Assembly (NCBI RefSeq): GCF_029968095.1
Contig: NZ_JASCIR010000017.1
Span: 1 to 64,000, forward strand
Direction of reading: 5' to 3'
Origin: Streptomyces solicavernae
GTDB taxonomy: Bacteria > Actinomycetota > Actinomycetes > Streptomycetales > Streptomycetaceae
Length of the DNA: 64,000 bases
In this document: one piece after another, positions 46,673 to 55,272 of the stretch
Layout: every line of letters begins with the position of its first letter
Position numbering within the stretch: position 1 is the stretch's first letter
Translations under genes and position numbers: made by a program
Notes under the pieces: model-generated
What the model saw: the letters and a program-made list of their open reading frames with translations, nothing else
What the model was told of the DNA's origin: nothing
Databases searched by the model: none

Positions 46673-47039
46673 CGCGAACTCCTGAGGTGAAGGGAAGGGA
46701 AGGGAAGGACGAGTGGTTGCCCTGTCGAGCAACTCCGTCGAGAAGAGGAAACCCCCTCCAACAGGGGCGGACGACCCCCGTTGACGGCTCCCATACGACC
46801 CCGCACCCGCTCTTGACGAGCCTCATACGACCCGCCGCCGTGCTGGGGTGGCGCGGTGATGACGGCACGCTGCACGCGGGTCCGACACCACGGAGTGCCA
46901 TGCGGTGGGCAGAGCTGCGGACAGGGGCCGGCCTCGACGCCGCCCATGTGGGGCAACTTGCGTGTCCAAGTGGCCGTTACGCCGTTGCAGGAGGTGATGG
47001 CCGTCTTCTGTCGGCCACTTCACGTCCAAGGAGAATCTG
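46673..47039. promoter_or_regulatory. Divergent kdp/chaplin intergenic region
   Basis: No gene is seen in these 367 bp. The kdp side contains purine repeats (gaagggaagg, 46688-46709) and a C-rich/G-rich hairpin candidate (cccccctccaacaggggcgg). Further up are two 21-bp direct repeats described separately. The chaplin promoter must be within the last 200 bp. Confidence 0.5.
46781..46833. promoter_or_regulatory. Pair of 21-bp direct repeats, TTGACGRSYCYCATACGACCC
   Basis: TTGACGGCTCCCATACGACCC at 46781-46801 and TTGACGAGCCTCATACGACCC at 46813-46833 are 32 bp apart, three helical turns, on the same DNA face. This is typical of tandem response-regulator or activator sites, and they are the best candidates for KdpE-type binding in front of kdp. 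Confidence 0.55.
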
Positions 47040-47315
47040 ATGTCCCGCATCGTTAAAGCCGTTGCAGTGCTCGCTGGAACGGGAGCCGTTGCACTGAGCG
47101 GAGCCGGCATGGCTGTGGCCGACTCGGACGCCCATGGCGCTGCCGCCGGGTCGCCCGGTGTTGGTTCGGGCAACGTCGTTCAGGTGCCGGTCCACGTGCC
47201 CGTCAACGTGTGCGGCAACACCGTCAACGTCATCGGTCTGCTGAACCCGGCCTTCGGCAACACCTGCGTGAACGAGAGTGACAAGAACGGGCACCACAAG
47301 GGCTACGGTGCCTGA
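47040..47315 (+). CDS. Short chaplin
   Basis: A 91-aa secreted surface protein. A signal peptide ends at about A27 (SGAGMAVA-DS), followed by one chaplin domain with the two cysteines that form the disulfide (VNVCGNTVNVIGLLNPAFGNTC). Short chaplins assemble into the hydrophobic amyloid layer of aerial hyphae. The mature form has a His/Lys-rich tail. ATG with AAGGAG. It converges on the tyrosinase gene. Confidence 0.94.
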   Translation: MSRIVKAVAVLAGTGAVALSGAGMAVADSDAHGAAAGSPGVGSGNVVQVPVHVPVNVCGNTVNVIGLLNPAFGNTCVNESDKNGHHKGYGA

Positions 47316-47324
47316 GTTCCAGCT

Positions 47325-47366
47325 CGGAGCGTCCCCCGGCCCGCTGATGGGCCGGGGGACGCTCCG
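47325..47366. terminator. 18-bp perfect hairpin, bidirectional terminator
   Basis: CGGAGCGTCCCCCGGCCC and its exact complement enclose a six-base loop, between the stop codons of the chaplin and tyrosinase genes. Confidence 0.9.
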
Positions 47367-47381
47367 TGTCTGGGCAACGGC

Positions 47382-48248
47382 CTACCGGTAACGGTAGATC
47401 CGCGCATGGCTGAGCATCTGCGCCGGGGTCACGCCCCACGGGCCCATGGGCTGCTCGCGCGCGGCGACCCGTTCATGCTGGGGATCGCCCGGCGGGGGTG
47501 GAGTGCTCGGCAGGTAGCCGGCGCGCGGATGGTGCCGTTGCCAACGTGACCAGAGCAGGTCGACGTACGAGTGGTTGAGCCAGAAGACCGGGTCGTTGAC
47601 CGAGGCTCCCCCGAGCATGTGCCCACCGACCCAGCGGTGCACGCGGTTGTGGATCAGGAAGCGATCGTCTCCCTCCCCCGCGCCCCACCCCTCCAACCGG
47701 TTGCGGAAGCCGGACCGGCTCGTCGAGTTCCAGGGCGCCACGTCATAGACCGTCTGCCGCATCACGCGATCGACCTGGCGCCTGGTGGGCAGTGAGAGCG
47801 GGTCGTCGGGACGGCCGAGGTTTCGGGTGAGGAAATCGCCGTCCGTCATGGCGTACCGGACCCGCCACCGTCCTTCCGCGTGGGCGAACGGGCCGCTCAT
47901 GACGCGCCGATCGCCGCGGCGTCCGGTGCCGCCCATGAAGTCGTCCCTCCAGAGCGTCGAGTCCGCGGTGCGGTCTCTGGTCCAGTCCCAGTACGGGACG
48001 GTGACGGACGAGTCGATTGCGCGCAGGGCTCGTTCGAACTCAAGGAGGAACTTCCGGTGCCAGGGCAGGAAGCTCGGCGCCATGTGCGCGAGCCTGAGTC
48101 GGTCCTCGCCATCTGCCACGTAATAGTCGATGTGCACACGGACGAATTCATCGTATTCACCGGACCGTTTGAGCTCCAGCACGGCGTTGATGAACCTGCG
48201 GCGCTCGGCCTTGCTGAGATCACCGACGTCCTTACGCGTGTACACCAT
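47382..48248 (-). CDS. melC2: Tyrosinase
   Basis: A 288-aa type 3 copper enzyme that oxidises tyrosine to melanin precursors. Copper A ligands are in HIDYYVAD, HMAPSFLPWHRKFLLEFE; copper B ligands in HNRVHRWVGGHM and DPVFWLNHSYVDLLWSRWQ. It lacks its own export signal, so it depends on the MelC1 caddie encoded just upstream with overlapping ends (17 bp). Confidence 0.94.
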   Translation of the reverse strand: MVYTRKDVGDLSKAERRRFINAVLELKRSGEYDEFVRVHIDYYVADGEDRLRLAHMAPSFLPWHRKFLLEFERALRAIDSSVTVPYWDWTRDRTADSTLWRDDFMGGTGRRGDRRVMSGPFAHAEGRWRVRYAMTDGDFLTRNLGRPDDPLSLPTRRQVDRVMRQTVYDVAPWNSTSRSGFRNRLEGWGAGEGDDRFLIHNRVHRWVGGHMLGGASVNDPVFWLNHSYVDLLWSRWQRHHPRAGYLPSTPPPPGDPQHERVAAREQPMGPWGVTPAQMLSHARIYRYR

Positions 48249-48603
48249 GTGCGCCCCTTTCCCCGCCACCGCCGTGCACCGCGGCCCACCGGCTGAGCTG
48301 AGCGGTGCCCAGCGCGTCAACTGCCGTACGGGCAGCCTCCAGTGGCGTCGGCGAGGACTGGTAGTGGTCGAGCGGGGTGACGTAGCCCCCGTCGGCACAG
48401 CGCATGAGGTGCAGGGGGCGATGGTCGATGAAGAGCCGGGGCGGCCCCTGCGCTTGAGCGATTCCCTGGATCCAGCGCCCTCTGTACACCTCGGCGAACG
48501 CGCCGCCGGATGCCGAGTCGTGTGGAGCGGCTGTGCAGGCAGCCGTGAAAGTGGCGGGCAGAGTGAGGAGGGAGCGCATGATGACGCGGCGAGAAGCGGT
48601 CAC
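48232..48603 (-). CDS. melC1: Tyrosinase copper-chaperone/secretion cofactor
   Basis: A 123-aa MelC1 caddie. The N-terminus has a signal-like segment (TASRRVIMRSLLTLPATFTAAC); the core HHS-like region reads VYRGRWIQGIAQ, LFIDHRPLHLMRCADGGYVTPLDHYQS, including the tyrosine that mimics the substrate in the active site. The GTG start has AGGAG seven bases upstream. It carries RR followed by hydrophobic residues, consistent with Tat export of the MelC1-MelC2 complex. The 262-bp gap to the exopolysaccharide operon (48604-48865) shows no other gene. Confidence 0.9.
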   Translation of the reverse strand: MTASRRVIMRSLLTLPATFTAACTAAPHDSASGGAFAEVYRGRWIQGIAQAQGPPRLFIDHRPLHLMRCADGGYVTPLDHYQSSPTPLEAARTAVDALGTAQLSRWAAVHGGGGERGAHGVHA

Positions 48604-48865
48604 GAGTGAACTCCTGTGCGGTGGTTGGCCTCCGATGGTGCGAAGTGCCTCGCCGGGCATGGAGAAGGAACCTACGTCAGACGGCCGGGGAAACACCGAA
48701 GGCGCAGGGCAACCGTGCGGGTGAATATTCCGCACGCGCGAGCCACCATTCAGGTGTTTATGAGTGGCCTCACACCACGTATCCCGATCTGGTCGACGGC
48801 TTTCCATATGGTTTCGCTCCGTGCTGGTCACAAATTATGTTCAGCCCTGCGGAAGAAGGCCGAAC

Positions 48866-50005
48866 GTGCAGAGCGAGTTCGCGGCAACAGGCCACAAATT
48901 CAAGGCTTTTCACATCCTGCAGCCGGAGGGTGGAGGGGTACCACGCGTTGTCGCCGACCTCGTTCGCGAGCAACTCCAGGCCGGGATGGACGCTGTCGTC
49001 GCGTGTCATCCCGGGCTCTCCTCGGCGGGTGACTTGCGTGCCGCCGGAGCGCACGTCCTGCCGTGGCGGGCCACACGCTCCCCGGGCCCGCGACTGGCGT
49101 CCGAGGTGCGTGCGGTGGCCCGGATGGTGCAGACCTGCCGGCCCGACGTCGTGCACGCGCACAGCGCCAAGGCGGGTGTGGCGGCGCGTCTGGCCCTGCG
49201 CGGCCGGGTTCCGACCGTGTTCCAGCCCCATGCGTGGTCCTTCTCCGCCGTCGAGGGAACCATGGCCGCCGCGACGCTCCGTTGGGAGCGCTTCGCCGCC
49301 CGCTGGTGCGACCGCATCGTGTGCGTCAGCGCAGCGGAGCGGAACGAGGGGCAGGCGGCGGGGATCGCGGCGCGCTGGGACGTGATCCCGAACGGTGTCG
49401 ACCTGTCGCGGTTCGGCCCGGCACCGGGGAGCGGGGAGCGCCGTCGGCCGCCGTTGGTGGTCTGTGTGGGCCGGCTGTGCCGCCAGAAGGGCCAGGACGT
49501 TCTGCTCCGGGCCTGGCCCGAGGTCCTCGGGGCCGTGCCCGATGCACGTCTGGCGCTGGTCGGTGACGGGCCGTTGCGCTCGCGGTGGGAGGCCACGGCA
49601 CCGGCGCGGGTCGAGTTCGTCGGTGGCGTCGCCGATGTCCTTCCTTGGCTGCACCGGGCCGATCTGCTGGTTCTTCCCTCGCGCTGGGAGGGGATGGCGC
49701 TGGCTCCGCTGGAGGCCATGGCCACGGCGCTGCCGGTGGTGGTGACCGATGTGAACGGGGCTCGGGAGAGTCTGCCGACGGGCCACCGCGACGTGGCTCT
49801 GGTACCACCGGAGGATCCGCGGGCGCTGGCACGGTCGGTGGCCACGCTGCTCGCGGACGCGCCGCTTCGGGTGGCGATGGGCCGCCAGGTGTTCAGTCAC
49901 GCTCAGGAGTCCTTCGATGTGCGCCGCGCCGCACAGGCGGTCATGGACGTGTATCGGCGCGTGACTCCGCCGGCGCCCGCCGCACGTGAGCGGCAGCCCG
50001 TATGA
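48866..50005 (+). CDS. GT4-family glycosyltransferase, first gene of exopolysaccharide operon
   Basis: A 379-aa GT-B glycosyltransferase. The donor-site motif RWEGMALAPLEAMATALPVVVTD and the N-terminal glycine-rich HILQPEGGGVPRVVADL are clear. The start is taken as GTG with GAAGG six bases upstream; a GTG at 48764 gives a 34-residue extension without family likeness. Its stop overlaps the next start (ATGA). It probably adds a sugar to the lipid-linked repeat unit. Confidence 0.88.
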   Translation: MQSEFAATGHKFKAFHILQPEGGGVPRVVADLVREQLQAGMDAVVACHPGLSSAGDLRAAGAHVLPWRATRSPGPRLASEVRAVARMVQTCRPDVVHAHSAKAGVAARLALRGRVPTVFQPHAWSFSAVEGTMAAATLRWERFAARWCDRIVCVSAAERNEGQAAGIAARWDVIPNGVDLSRFGPAPGSGERRRPPLVVCVGRLCRQKGQDVLLRAWPEVLGAVPDARLALVGDGPLRSRWEATAPARVEFVGGVADVLPWLHRADLLVLPSRWEGMALAPLEAMATALPVVVTDVNGARESLPTGHRDVALVPPEDPRALARSVATLLADAPLRVAMGRQVFSHAQESFDVRRAAQAVMDVYRRVTPPAPAARERQPV

Positions 50006-51498
50006 CATCGGAGAGCGCTGCTCTGCCGGCGCCCGCCCGGTCAGCGCGCGACATCACGGACGACGCGGCGGCACACGCCGGTCCTGGTGCTTCCCGAACC
50101 GAGGGGCGGCCGGGCCGCCCGCTGGTGCCGGGGGCGCGGCGGCGCGGCCGGTTCGCTCTTCCCCTGTGGATCGGCGATATGAGTGCGGTGGTGTGCGCCG
50201 GCGCAGCGGTGCACCAGATCGAGCAAGCGCTGCCTCTGGCCGCCCTGTTGGCCTTGGCGCAGAGCAAGCTGCATCTGAGCAGGGGCCTCTACCAGGTGCG
50301 GCTGAGCTCTTCGGCACTGGCCGAGGTCCCGGCGCTTGTGTCCTGCACTCTGTTCGTCTGGGGGATGGCGGCGGCGCTGCTCGCGGCATGGGATCTCGGG
50401 TACGCGTTGTCCCTCGCCCACCTGACCGTGGCGGTGGGCGTGCAGTTGCTGGTCCTGGTCTCCGTACGGGGTGCTTGTCACCAGGTGAGGCGGGTACGGC
50501 GCAGGCGACGACCGCATCCGACCCTCGTGATCGGGCGCAGCACCGACGCATACCAGTTGGTCCAGGTACTGCAGCAGCAGCCGCAGTTGGGGCTTCGTCC
50601 GGTCGGACTCTCCACGACCAGCCGCATCCCGCCTCCCGCAACGGGCGGCAAGGAACCCGCGCTGCCGGTTCTGGGGGACCGTGACGCCGTGGCGCGGGCG
50701 CTCATCCAGAACGGGGTGGAGCACGTCGTCCTGGCGAGCTCCGGCGGCTCTCCCCCATGGGTGGCCCCTGACTTGATGCGGCTCTTCGACAGGTACGGGC
50801 AGAAGGTCTGGGTCATCGACTCCGGTGAGGAGGACCATCACCTGGTCGCCACGCGTTCCGTGCCGGATCACCTGTACGGATATCCGGCCCAGATGCTGCG
50901 CTTTGGTGCGTCACGTCGTCCGTCCATGCGTGCCAAGCGGGCCGTCGACGCCCTGCTGTCCGGGGTTGCGCTGGTGGTGCTCTCCCCGGTGGTGTTGGCG
51001 TGCGCACTGGCGGTACGGTGCAGCGACGGACCCGGCGTGCTGTTCCGTCAGGTGCGGATCGGCCAGGACGGACGGCCGTTCACGTTGGTGAAGTTCCGCA
51101 CCTTGCGGCCCGCCGATGCCACCGAGTCCGAGACACGGTGGAACATCGCCGGTGACGCCCGGCTGAGCCGGGTGGGCGGCTTTCTGCGCCGCAGCTCTCT
51201 GGACGAGCTGCCTCAGCTGTGGAATGTGCTGCGTGGGGACATGAGCCTCGTCGGGCCCCGGCCTGAACGGCCCTACTTCGTAGCGAAGTTCACCAAGGAG
51301 CATCCGGGGTACGCGGCCCGGCACCGCATGCCGGTCGGCATCACAGGGCTTGCCCAGGTCAACGGGTTGCGAGGGGACACCTCCATCGCGGACCGGGTCC
51401 GCTTCGACAACCGTTACATCACGACGTGGACGTTGTGGCAGGACATGTGTGTCGTGCTGCGCACCGTGGTTTCGCTGCTCCGTGTGAGGGGCGGCTGA
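50002..51498 (+). CDS. Polyprenyl glycosylphosphotransferase (repeat-unit initiating sugar transferase)
   Basis: A 498-aa protein with four or so N-terminal membrane spans, a Rossmann-like cytoplasmic stretch (HPTLVIGRSTDAYQLVQVL) and a C-terminal bacterial sugar transferase domain (KRAVDALLSGVALVVLSP, VKFRTLR, SLDELPQLWNVLRGDMSLVG, RPERPYFV). It links the first sugar-1-phosphate to undecaprenyl phosphate at the membrane. Confidence 0.92.
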   Translation: MTSESAALPAPARSARDITDDAAAHAGPGASRTEGRPGRPLVPGARRRGRFALPLWIGDMSAVVCAGAAVHQIEQALPLAALLALAQSKLHLSRGLYQVRLSSSALAEVPALVSCTLFVWGMAAALLAAWDLGYALSLAHLTVAVGVQLLVLVSVRGACHQVRRVRRRRRPHPTLVIGRSTDAYQLVQVLQQQPQLGLRPVGLSTTSRIPPPATGGKEPALPVLGDRDAVARALIQNGVEHVVLASSGGSPPWVAPDLMRLFDRYGQKVWVIDSGEEDHHLVATRSVPDHLYGYPAQMLRFGASRRPSMRAKRAVDALLSGVALVVLSPVVLACALAVRCSDGPGVLFRQVRIGQDGRPFTLVKFRTLRPADATESETRWNIAGDARLSRVGGFLRRSSLDELPQLWNVLRGDMSLVGPRPERPYFVAKFTKEHPGYAARHRMPVGITGLAQVNGLRGDTSIADRVRFDNRYITTWTLWQDMCVVLRTVVSLLRVRGG

Positions 51499-52856
51499 TG
51501 GCTGACCTCGTACTGAATCATCCGCTGCGGGCATCGGCTCCGCCCGGCGCGCGTCGGACCGTCGGGGCTCTCACCCTGGTCCTGCTCACGGCGCCGGTCC
51601 TGCTGTTGGCGGTTCCGTACACGGGCGGGGATGCCACCACCGTCGACGTCACACCGGCCGACGTGGGCACCGCGCTGCTGGTCGGCTTCTGCTCCGTGCA
51701 GGTTCTGCGGGGCCGCACCCGGCCGCTGTCACCGGTCGCTGTCCTGGTGTTCGCCGCGCCTACGGTGGCACTGGCCGTGGCGTGCGTGACGGCGTCGGAT
51801 CCATGGGCGGCTCTCCCCGGCCTTGCACGCTATCTGCAGATCTTCGTGCTGATCCCGGCAAGCGTGGTTCTGCTGGTCCGTGACCAGCAGGCATTCCGTG
51901 TCGTGGCGGCAAGTCTGGTCCTGCTCGCAGCCGTTGAAGGCGGCATCGGGCTGCATCAGTACGCCAGCGGCACCGGCGCCTCGTACATGGGACAGGACAT
52001 CCGGGCCGTCGGGACCTTCGGGGCCACCGACGTCATGGGGATGGCGACGGTCGTAGCGCTCGGGGCGGTGGTGGCGGTGGCCCTGGCGCTCAAGCCGCCA
52101 GTGCCCCGCCCGGCCTGGTGGCTCCCCGGATTGCTGGTGACCGGCTGTCTGCTGACTGTTCCGCTGGTGGTGTCGTTCAGTCGCGGTGCCTGGATCGCGA
52201 CGGTGCTGACGCTGCTGGTTCTGATCTCTTTCGCGGGCCTGCGTCGGCTGCTGCAGATCCTGGCCGGGGCGGCGGCCGCTCTGGTGGTGCTGATCGGCGG
52301 CTTCGGAGTCGGCTCCGCTCTGCTGAACGAACGGCTGAGCAGCATCACGCAGGTCACCGACTCCCCCGACCAGTCCGTCACGGACCGGTACACCATGTGG
52401 TCGGCGGCCGCCGGCATGTGGCAGGAGCACCCCGTCACGGGTGTCGGGCTCAAGGGGTTCGCCGCGCACCGTGACGCGCATGCCGGGCTGTCGCTGTCCG
52501 CGGGCAGTGACACCGCCGGCGCGGGGCGGGACTTTCACCGCCAGCCGCTGCTGTCGCCGCACAACATGTACCTGCTCGTCCTCAGCGAGCAGGGGCTGCT
52601 GGGGGTGGTGGGCCTCGTCGGCAGTTGGCTGGCCCTGCTGGTACTGGCGTTGCGCCGGACCTGGCGGGCCACGTTCCGCGGCTGCGGGCAGGGAGCCGAC
52701 TGCGGGCTTGTCGCGGTCGGCCTGCTCGTATGGCAGCTGATCGACTTTCTGTACGCGGACATCGGCGGCCCTTCCACCGCGCTGACCGGCATCGTCTTCG
52801 GTCTGTGCGCCTGGTGGGCTCTGGCCGCGCCCGAAGGCGCCGGCCGCCATGGGTAA
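51498..52856 (+). CDS. O-antigen ligase/polymerase-like (Wzy) membrane protein
   Basis: A 452-aa protein with about 12 membrane spans and the O-antigen ligase-type periplasmic loop (RYTMWSAAAGMWQEHPVTGVG, LLSPHNMYLLVLSEQGLLG). It likely polymerises the exported repeat units. The start overlaps the previous stop (TGATG). Confidence 0.88.
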   Translation: MADLVLNHPLRASAPPGARRTVGALTLVLLTAPVLLLAVPYTGGDATTVDVTPADVGTALLVGFCSVQVLRGRTRPLSPVAVLVFAAPTVALAVACVTASDPWAALPGLARYLQIFVLIPASVVLLVRDQQAFRVVAASLVLLAAVEGGIGLHQYASGTGASYMGQDIRAVGTFGATDVMGMATVVALGAVVAVALALKPPVPRPAWWLPGLLVTGCLLTVPLVVSFSRGAWIATVLTLLVLISFAGLRRLLQILAGAAAALVVLIGGFGVGSALLNERLSSITQVTDSPDQSVTDRYTMWSAAAGMWQEHPVTGVGLKGFAAHRDAHAGLSLSAGSDTAGAGRDFHRQPLLSPHNMYLLVLSEQGLLGVVGLVGSWLALLVLALRRTWRATFRGCGQGADCGLVAVGLLVWQLIDFLYADIGGPSTALTGIVFGLCAWWALAAPEGAGRHG

Positions 52857-54501
52857 GGCCGTATGCGGCGGCGGACCGCTGCCCGGGACGCCGCTCGACC
52901 TTCCGGCGCCCACGCCCCCTGTTCCGGCCGGGCCCGACCGGCTGGGCCGAGTCCTCGCCCGTGCCGCCGCGCTCACCGCCGCGCTGACGATCGCCGGGGC
53001 GGTCCTGGGTCTGGTCCGGGACCAGTACATCGCGCACCTCTTCGGAGCCGGCGAGGACAGTGACGCCTTCCTCGTCGCCTGGACGGTGCCGGAGATGGCC
53101 TCGACGCTGCTGATCGAGGACGGGATGGCCCTGGTCCTGGTGCCCGCCTTCAGTCACGCACTCGCGCGGCGGGCCGCCCGCCCCACCCAGGACCCCGATC
53201 CCGTACGGGCGTTGGTCGGCTACACGCTGCCGCGGCTCGTCCTCGTCCTGACCGGTTGTGCCGCACTGCTCGTGGCGGCCGCGCCCCTGGCCGTCCAGCT
53301 GTTGGCGCCAGGACTGAGCAGGCCGGACGTCGCTGTGGCCTGCACGCGTCTGACGGCTGTCACGCTGCTCGCCTTCGGACTGACCGGATACTTCAGTGCC
53401 GCACTGCGGGCACACCGCAGCTTCGCCGCTCCCGCCACCATCTATGTGGCCTACAACGTCGGCATCATCGGCACGATGCTGCTCCTGCACGACGCGTGGG
53501 GGATCCGCGCCGCGGCGGCCGGGGTCGCCCTCGGCAGCTGCCTGATGGTTCTGGTGCAGTTGCCCTCGTTCCTCTACCACCGTGCCGCGAGCGTCCGCAT
53601 CCCCGCTCCTCGTGCCGGGCACGGCGCCGTCGCGCACCCGGCGGCGCTGACTCTGGCGGCCCTCGCCCCCATCGTGCTGTTCACGGTGAGCCGCCAGCTC
53701 CAGGTGGTCGTCGAGCGTTTCCTGGCGGCGGGGTTGCCGGCCGGCGCCATCTCGCACCTCAACTACGCGCAGAAGGTCGCGCAGATCCCGATGGTGCTGT
53801 CGCTGATGATCTGCACCGTCACCTTTCCCGTGGTCGCCCAGGCGATGGCCGACGGGGACTCCGAGCGGGTCCGGCACCGCATCGAACGCGACCTGATCGG
53901 TGCGGCCCTCGTCGTGCTGGTCGGATCGGCCTTCGTGATCGGCTACGCGCCGCAGATCGTCGAAGTGCTCTTCCAGCGCGGCGCGTTCGATTCCGCCGAC
54001 GCCGCTGTCACCGCCGGGGTGATGCGGGTCTACGCCTTGGGGTTGCTGGGACAGTGTCTGGTCGGTGCGCTGTGCCGCCCGTACTTCTCCACCCGGCGCC
54101 CCACCTGGTATCCGCTGGCGGCGATGGTGGCGGGCCTGTCCACGAGCACGGTGGCCGGCGCGCTGGGCGTTCACGTGTGGGGGGCGTACGGCATCGCCGC
54201 CGCGAATGCCCTGGGCATCAGCGTCGCGGCCGCACTGCTCCTCGGCGGCCTGGGACCGCGGGTGGTGCCCATCCGTCTGAGCACCACGGCCATCGCGCTG
54301 GCCAGGCCGGCGGCCCTGGCGGCCATCAGCGCGGCCGCCGGCTTGCTGGTGGGCCCTCTCGTGCCCCACGCCTTCCTCAGTCTGTGCGTGGGGTGCCTGC
54401 TGGTACCCGCGCTCTTCCTCGCATCTGGTGCCGCCCTGCGGGTGCCGGAGATCCTCGACCTGATCGACTGGCTCCGTAGGAAGGTCCGTCATGCCCGTTG
54501 A
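52849..54501 (+). CDS. MurJ/Wzx-like lipid-linked oligosaccharide flippase
   Basis: A 550-aa protein with about 14 spans of the MATE/MOP MurJ type (GLVRDQYIAHLFGAGEDSDAFLVAWTVPE near the N-terminus, FPVVAQAMADGD, QRGAFDSADAAVTAGVMRVYALGL). It is expected to move the undecaprenyl-linked unit across the membrane. The first 30 residues form a Pro/Gly-rich cytoplasmic tail. Overlaps the previous gene by 8 bp. Confidence 0.9.
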   Translation: MGKAVCGGGPLPGTPLDLPAPTPPVPAGPDRLGRVLARAAALTAALTIAGAVLGLVRDQYIAHLFGAGEDSDAFLVAWTVPEMASTLLIEDGMALVLVPAFSHALARRAARPTQDPDPVRALVGYTLPRLVLVLTGCAALLVAAAPLAVQLLAPGLSRPDVAVACTRLTAVTLLAFGLTGYFSAALRAHRSFAAPATIYVAYNVGIIGTMLLLHDAWGIRAAAAGVALGSCLMVLVQLPSFLYHRAASVRIPAPRAGHGAVAHPAALTLAALAPIVLFTVSRQLQVVVERFLAAGLPAGAISHLNYAQKVAQIPMVLSLMICTVTFPVVAQAMADGDSERVRHRIERDLIGAALVVLVGSAFVIGYAPQIVEVLFQRGAFDSADAAVTAGVMRVYALGLLGQCLVGALCRPYFSTRRPTWYPLAAMVAGLSTSTVAGALGVHVWGAYGIAAANALGISVAAALLLGGLGPRVVPIRLSTTAIALARPAALAAISAAAGLLVGPLVPHAFLSLCVGCLLVPALFLASGAALRVPEILDLIDWLRRKVRHAR

Positions 54502-55264
54502 GACGGGGGCCGCCCCCGCAGCCACGCCTCTGCGGTCACCGGCGCCGTGGATCTGGATGTACCACTCCGTCGACGACGCCACCTGCGACCCGTACGGCAT
54601 CACCGTCGAACCGGCCCGCCTTGAGCAGCAGATGGGCTGGCTGCGGCGGCGCGGGCTCAGAGGCGTCGGGGTGGCGGAGCTGCTGCGCGCCCACGCGGCC
54701 GGGAGGGGGCACAACATGGTGGGGCTCACCTTCGACGACGGCTACGCCGACTTCGTCGCGCACGCGCTGCCCGTGCTGCGGCACCACGGTTTCACCGCCA
54801 CGGTGTTCGTGCTTGCCTCACGGCTCGACGGGGTCAACGCCTGGGATCCACTGGGGCCGCGTAAGCGACTGCTGTGCGCCGATGGGGTCCGTGCGGTCGT
54901 CGGGGCCGGCATGGAGGTCGGTTCGCATGGTTTGCGGCACCGGGATCTCACCCGTCTCCCGCCCGCTGATCTGCGCAGCGAGGTCTCGGAGAGCCGCGAC
55001 GTGCTGACCCGCGTGACGAACCAGCCGTTGCGCGGCTTCTGCTATCCGTACGGACGACTCGACGAGCAGACCGTACGAGCCGCGCGGGAGGCCGGCTACC
55101 AGTACGCGTGCGCGATCAGCCCTGGTCCGCTGCTCGGACTCCTCGCCCTCCCGCGGGTCCACATCAGCCAGGCCGACCGCGCCTGGCGGCTCCACATCAA
55201 GCACCTGATGCACCAAGCCCCCCGGTGTTTCAGCACGATCCGGCCCACTCCCTCCGATCAGTAG
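54491..55264 (+). CDS. Polysaccharide deacetylase (NodB/CE4-like)
   Basis: A 257-aa carbohydrate esterase 4 fold: MYHSVDD, TFDDGYADF (catalytic Asp and metal Asp), SHGLRHRDL (metal His pair) and CYPYGR. No signal peptide, so it may act on an intracellular lipid-linked sugar or be membrane associated. Overlaps the flippase gene by 11 bp. Confidence 0.9.
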   Translation: MPVETGAAPAATPLRSPAPWIWMYHSVDDATCDPYGITVEPARLEQQMGWLRRRGLRGVGVAELLRAHAAGRGHNMVGLTFDDGYADFVAHALPVLRHHGFTATVFVLASRLDGVNAWDPLGPRKRLLCADGVRAVVGAGMEVGSHGLRHRDLTRLPPADLRSEVSESRDVLTRVTNQPLRGFCYPYGRLDEQTVRAAREAGYQYACAISPGPLLGLLALPRVHISQADRAWRLHIKHLMHQAPRCFSTIRPTPSDQ

Positions 55265-55272
55265 GCGACGCC

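Noticed and set aside
46673..46830. c-di-AMP riboswitch before kdp
   Set aside because: I could not find the conserved ydaO-type core in this leader; only purine repeats and the direct-repeat pair are visible.
46823..47173. Minus-strand gene overlapping the chaplin
   Set aside because: No family likeness and no ribosome binding site; it overlaps the clear chaplin and the promoter region.
48764..48865. Longer N-terminus for the first glycosyltransferase
   Set aside because: The 34 extra residues have no family match, and the GTG at 48866 has a better placed ribosome binding site.
48770..50008. Minus-strand 412-codon frame opposite the first glycosyltransferase
   Set aside because: Shadow of the GT4 gene, with no recognisable domain.
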